Part shown: piece by piece, positions 7,253 to 8,402 of the stretch
Position numbering within the stretch: the stretch's first letter is position 1
Layout of the letters: each line of letters opens with the position of its first letter
Assembly (NCBI GenBank): GCA_017416055.1
Contig: JAFQDI010000126.1
Span: forward strand, 1 to 8,402
Reading direction: 5' to 3'
DNA: 8,402 nt
Source of the DNA: Lachnospiraceae bacterium
GTDB lineage: Bacteria > Bacillota_A > Clostridia > Lachnospirales > Lachnospiraceae
The notes under the pieces: generated by a model
Told to the model about the DNA's origin: nothing
Databases searched by the model: none
The model's input: only the letters and a program-made list of their open reading frames with translations
Position numbers and translations under genes: made by a program

Positions 7253-7651
7253 TTATGTAGGAAAATCAAGGCTTTGGATCTGATGTAAGTTGTCTTCCCA
7301 GATCTCGTCATTACAAGCCTTTGCTTTTTCGACACATATGTTTATTGCGCTGTGGATAGAATCATTGTCCGAGTATCTTTGCAATCTTTCCCGGATGCAA
7401 TATGCTCCCGGCCAATTCATGTCTTGTAACCATTCTAACAATTCAGTTAAATATGGTTTAAGCTCTTCATCACTTTTCTCTGCAATGATTAAAGCACAAT
7501 TATCCCATACGTTTTTATTATGTCTTGATGTTACCGGTTGGATAAACGGAATAATTGTTTCTAATTTTTTTGCTAAAGCTATTCCTTTAGATTGAACTTC
7601 AGGAGGCATATGCCAATCAATCATATCCATAATTACCGTAACTTCTACCAT
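7253..7651 (-). CDS. DUF5071-like small protein, possible orphan immunity protein
   Basis: A 132-residue soluble, helical, acidic protein without signal peptide or membrane segment. The diagnostic segment is LLEWLQDMNWPGA (71-83), which I recognise as the core of DUF5071. Before it come RHNKNVWDNCALIIAEKSD and ELKPYL, and the C-terminus has EKAKACNDEIWED. DUF5071 proteins look like HEAT-type helical repeats and occur near polymorphic toxins, so an immunity role is plausible but not proven. The start at 7651 is preferred over the ATG at 7666 because GGAGGG (7659-7664) lies 7 bases before it and overlaps the upstream ATG. An Rhs core remnant ends 17 bases upstream of that start, supporting origin from an Rhs toxin/immunity cassette. 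The stop is followed in frame by another open stretch. Confidence 0.85.
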   Translation of the reverse strand: MVEVTVIMDMIDWHMPPEVQSKGIALAKKLETIIPFIQPVTSRHNKNVWDNCALIIAEKSDEELKPYLTELLEWLQDMNWPGAYCIRERLQRYSDNDSIHSAINICVEKAKACNDEIWEDNLHQIQSLDFPT

Positions 7652-7668
7652 ATTAATTCCCTCCATAT

Positions 7669-7773
7669 CTATAAGTTACCATTAGAAGTCTTCTTTGACG
7701 AAACACTCTGCCCTGTTGATACATATCCATCCGCATTAATAACCCGCCCAAAGATTCTCGCGCTGTGCGCAGT
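7669..7773 (-). pseudogene. Remnant of an Rhs-repeat core domain
   Basis: A 34-codon open fragment between stops at 7774-7776 and 7669-7671. It contains ARIFGRVINADGYVSTGQ, which matches the end of the Rhs-associated core domain of Gram-positive Rhs toxins, where GRFI(N/S)ADGYVSTGQG normally precedes a NMFAYC block. After TGQ the match is lost (SVSSKKTSNGNL) and a stop follows, so the C-terminal toxin tip is missing. The beginning abuts a set of hairpins rather than the usual YYDPETG segment, so both ends are broken. It cannot encode a functional protein. It sits just upstream of the DUF5071-like gene, where the toxin tip would be expected. Confidence 0.6.
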
Positions 7774-7776
7774 CTA

Positions 7777-7834
7777 CACTCCGTTTCGGTCGTTGCTAAA
7801 CGAGTGCCACTGGCACTCAGCAACCCGCGGAGCG
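7777..7834 (-). repeat. 58-base hairpin with one-sided bulges, possible interspersed palindromic element
   Basis: As minus-strand RNA it folds into one long stem. Going inward, the paired blocks are 7828-7834 with 7777-7783 (7 bp, one G-U), 7825-7827 with 7787-7789 (CGG/CCG), GTTGCT/AGCAAC (7819-7824 with 7792-7797) and GAGTGCC/GGCACTC (7812-7818 with 7802-7808), around a 3-base loop. That is 23 pairs. The unpaired bases AAA, GA and GTTT are all on the 3' side. It may belong to a repeat family interspersed in clostridial genomes; that is a recollection, not a search result. Confidence 0.55.
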
Positions 7835-7840
7835 TTTTGC

Positions 7841-7866
7841 TTTATAGGAACGAAGTTTCCTATAAA
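7841..7866. repeat. Perfect 10-bp inverted repeat beside the bulged hairpin
   Basis: TTTATAGGAA (7841-7850) and TTCCTATAAA (7857-7866) pair perfectly around a 6-base loop. It is 6 bases from the 58-base hairpin. On the other side, GCGC/GCGC (7760-7763 with 7767-7770) forms a third short hairpin. The three in a row suggest one composite element. Confidence 0.6.
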
Positions 7867-7907
7867 ACAAAAAACACATACCAAGGCCCTCGCCCTGCGT
7901 ATGTGTT
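7864..7907 (-). terminator. Intrinsic terminator in the accessory gap
   Basis: On the minus strand a perfect 9-bp stem (AACACATAC/GTATGTGTT, 7899-7907 with 7873-7881) with a 17-base GC-rich loop runs into TTTTTTGTTTTAT. This is a good Rho-independent terminator. tRNA-Gly already has a weak terminator further upstream, so this one implies a transcript coming from between 7908 and 8095, or read-through from the tRNA. Confidence 0.75.
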
Positions 7908-7995
7908 CATCTACCCTCTACCAAGCAATTGCTCGGCAACCGTATCAATACATACGTTGTCGGGTCTTGCAGTTGGTACTACTATTGTCTAATAG
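7869..7995 (-). ncRNA. Candidate small structured RNA of about 125 bases
   Basis: Between a -10-like TATGAT (8002-8007) and the terminator at 7864-7907, the minus strand has two adjacent hairpins: CAACGTAT/ATACGGTTG with one bulged base (7952-7959 with 7937-7945) and CCGAGC/GCTTGG with an AATT loop (7931-7936 with 7921-7926, one G-U). No good ORF is present. A 16-codon ATG frame begins near 7909 but lacks a ribosome-binding site and runs through the terminator. There is no good -35, so the promoter would need an activator. The RNA is not a family I recognise. Confidence 0.35.
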
Positions 7996-8042
7996 AATGG
8001 TATCATATTCATTTAGGAAAATCAATATATACCTGTGTTTCG

Positions 8043-8075
8043 TCCTTGATTACTTTTTGGTTACTTTTTGATTAC
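8043..8075. repeat. Three tandem 11-bp repeats, possible regulator binding site
   Basis: On the plus strand TCCTTGATTAC, TTTTTGGTTAC and TTTTTGATTAC follow each other without spacing. The second and third differ at one base, and the first differs from the third at two. The 11-bp period places each copy on about the same face of the helix. They lie about 50-80 bases upstream of the predicted start of the candidate RNA, where an activator could bind. No known binding consensus was recognised. Confidence 0.5.
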
Positions 8076-8095
8076 CTCGCAATCTCCGACACGCG

Positions 8096-8116
8096 AAAAA
8101 CCCTTATTTTACAAGG
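8096..8116 (-). terminator. Weak terminator after tRNA-Gly
   Basis: On the minus strand CCTT/AAGG (8113-8116 with 8102-8105) with a short AT-rich loop is followed within two bases by TTTTT (8096-8100). The stem is only 4 bp, so termination may be leaky. Confidence 0.4.
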
Positions 8117-8125
8117 CTCTTTGAC

Positions 8126-8196
8126 AGCGGATAACGGGAGTCGAACCCGCCTTTCCAGCTTGGGAAGCTAGCGTTCTACCGATGAACCATATCCGC
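8126..8196 (-). tRNA. tRNA-Gly (anticodon CCC)
   Basis: The 71-base minus-strand gene has the acceptor stem GCGGATA/TATCCGC, D stem GTTC/GAAC, and anticodon stem CTAGC/GCTGG with loop TTCCCAA, giving anticodon CCC (plus-strand 8162-8164). The T arm is GCGGG-TTCGACT-CCCGT and the discriminator is T. CCA is not encoded. It reads the Gly codon GGG. It has its own promoter at 8213-8241. Its 3' end borders the accessory stretch, but I found no repeated copy of the tRNA end that would mark an integration site. Confidence 0.97.
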
Positions 8197-8212
8197 AATT
8201 TGATTCTTTCAC

Positions 8213-8241
8213 ATTATAACGCTCATCCGAGCTTTCGTCAA
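8213..8241 (-). promoter_or_regulatory. Strong sigma-A promoter for tRNA-Gly
   Basis: -35 TTGACG (8236-8241, 5 of 6) and a perfect -10 TATAAT (8213-8218) on the minus strand, with a 17-base spacer, lie about 17 bases before the mature tRNA 5' end. The -35 shares two bases with the inverted repeat that follows ispF. Confidence 0.88.
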
Positions 8242-8279
8242 GGCATGACTCTCATTTTTTTTGACCGGAGTCACGCCTT
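8240..8279. terminator. Large inverted repeat after ispF, probable transcript end
   Basis: A 12-bp stem AAGGCATGACTC/GAGTCACGCCTT (8240-8251 with 8268-8279, one mismatch or G-U) encloses a 16-base loop containing a run of eight T on the plus strand. On the minus strand, the direction of ispF, the loop carries the A run and no U-tract follows. On the plus strand TTTTCTACTTTCTTC lies near the 3' side, so it would terminate better in the plus direction, where no gene is seen. Confidence 0.55.
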
Positions 8280-8290
8280 TTCTACTTTCT

Positions 8291-8402
8291 TCAGGTATCA
8301 CTGTTCAACAGCACAACTGCCTTCGCTGCCATTCCCTCACCACTTCCGGTAAAGCTAAGCCCTTCCTCGGTGGTCGCCTTCACGCTGACCGCACCCACCG
8401 GG
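8291..8402 (-). CDS. ispF: 2-C-methyl-D-erythritol 2,4-cyclodiphosphate synthase, C-terminus only
   Basis: The last 36 codons of a minus-strand gene whose 5' part lies beyond the right edge; stop TGA at 8291-8293. The end KATTEEGLSFTGSGEGMAA is the conserved C-terminal region of IspF, which cyclises CDP-methylerythritol 2-phosphate in the MEP route to isoprenoids. The Thr-Thr-Glu and TGSGEG segments match the part that binds the CMP moiety and closes the trimer. An IspD-IspF fusion cannot be excluded, because only the end is visible. In other Firmicutes ispF lies upstream of gltX-cysE-cysS, which fits the gene order here. Confidence 0.92.
   Translation of the reverse strand, partial: PVGAVSVKATTEEGLSFTGSGEGMAAKAVVLLNSDT

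Noticed and set aside
7206..7723. Shared CTGCCCTGT at about 7211 and 7709 as flanking direct repeats.
   Set aside because: Only 9 bases match, both lie inside open fragments, and this length is expected by chance.
7592..8171. Plus-strand open frames across the hairpin region, up to 159 codons.
   Set aside because: They run through inverted repeats, a terminator and into tRNA-Gly, lack ribosome-binding sites, and give low-complexity translations. They are chance frames over structured DNA.
8126..8196. tRNA-Gly as an integration site for the accessory islet.
   Set aside because: No integrase gene and no second copy of the tRNA 3' end was found in the window.
1..8402. CRISPR arrays or complete insertion sequences.
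   Set aside because: No regularly spaced repeat units and no intact transposase with terminal inverted repeats were seen.

Overview
The window looks like chromosomal DNA from a spore-forming member of the Clostridia, most likely Lachnospiraceae or a relative. The evidence is the C-terminal half of Spo0A at the left edge, Gram-positive style Shine-Dalgarno sites, a T-box riboswitch, a directly glutaminylating GlnRS, and a gene order resembling ispF - (gltX) - cysE - cysS - mrnC - rlmB of other Firmicutes. The genus is inference; no 16S or other marker is present.

Layout. Positions 1-398 hold the 3' end of spo0A (+). It converges on glnS (minus, 516-2174) across a shared bidirectional terminator. 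All other genes are on the minus strand. Reading leftward from the right edge, these are: the 3' end of ispF (8291-8402), tRNA-Gly(CCC) with its own strong promoter, an AT-rich accessory stretch (about 6083-8095), a cysteine-type T-box leader, the compact cluster cysE-cysS-mrnC-rlmB, tRNA-Thr(GGT) with its own promoter and terminator, and glnS with its own promoter.

The core cluster joins cysteine synthesis (CysE), cysteine charging (CysRS) and ribosome maturation (Mini-III RNase and RlmB). cysS/mrnC overlap by 16 bases and mrnC/rlmB by 4 bases (ATGA). No convincing terminator separates cysE from cysS, so the Cys-tRNA-sensing T-box may control the whole group.

The accessory stretch between ispF/tRNA-Gly and the T-box is the unusual part. 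It has two intact small genes, one DUF5071-like and one DUF4304-like. Both resemble immunity proteins of polymorphic toxin systems, but no toxin is present. Upstream of them is a short remnant of an Rhs core domain. Between them, in the same frame as the first gene and directly after its stop codon, is a 48-codon open fragment that looks like the end of a lost gene. Further upstream are three consecutive hairpins, including a 23-bp stem with all its bulges on one side. Beyond those is a possible small structured RNA: three 11-bp tandem repeats, then a -10-like box, two adjacent hairpins and an intrinsic terminator. The best reading is the wreckage of an Rhs toxin/immunity locus next to a structured intergenic element. 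The small RNA and the element are hypotheses from sequence structure only.
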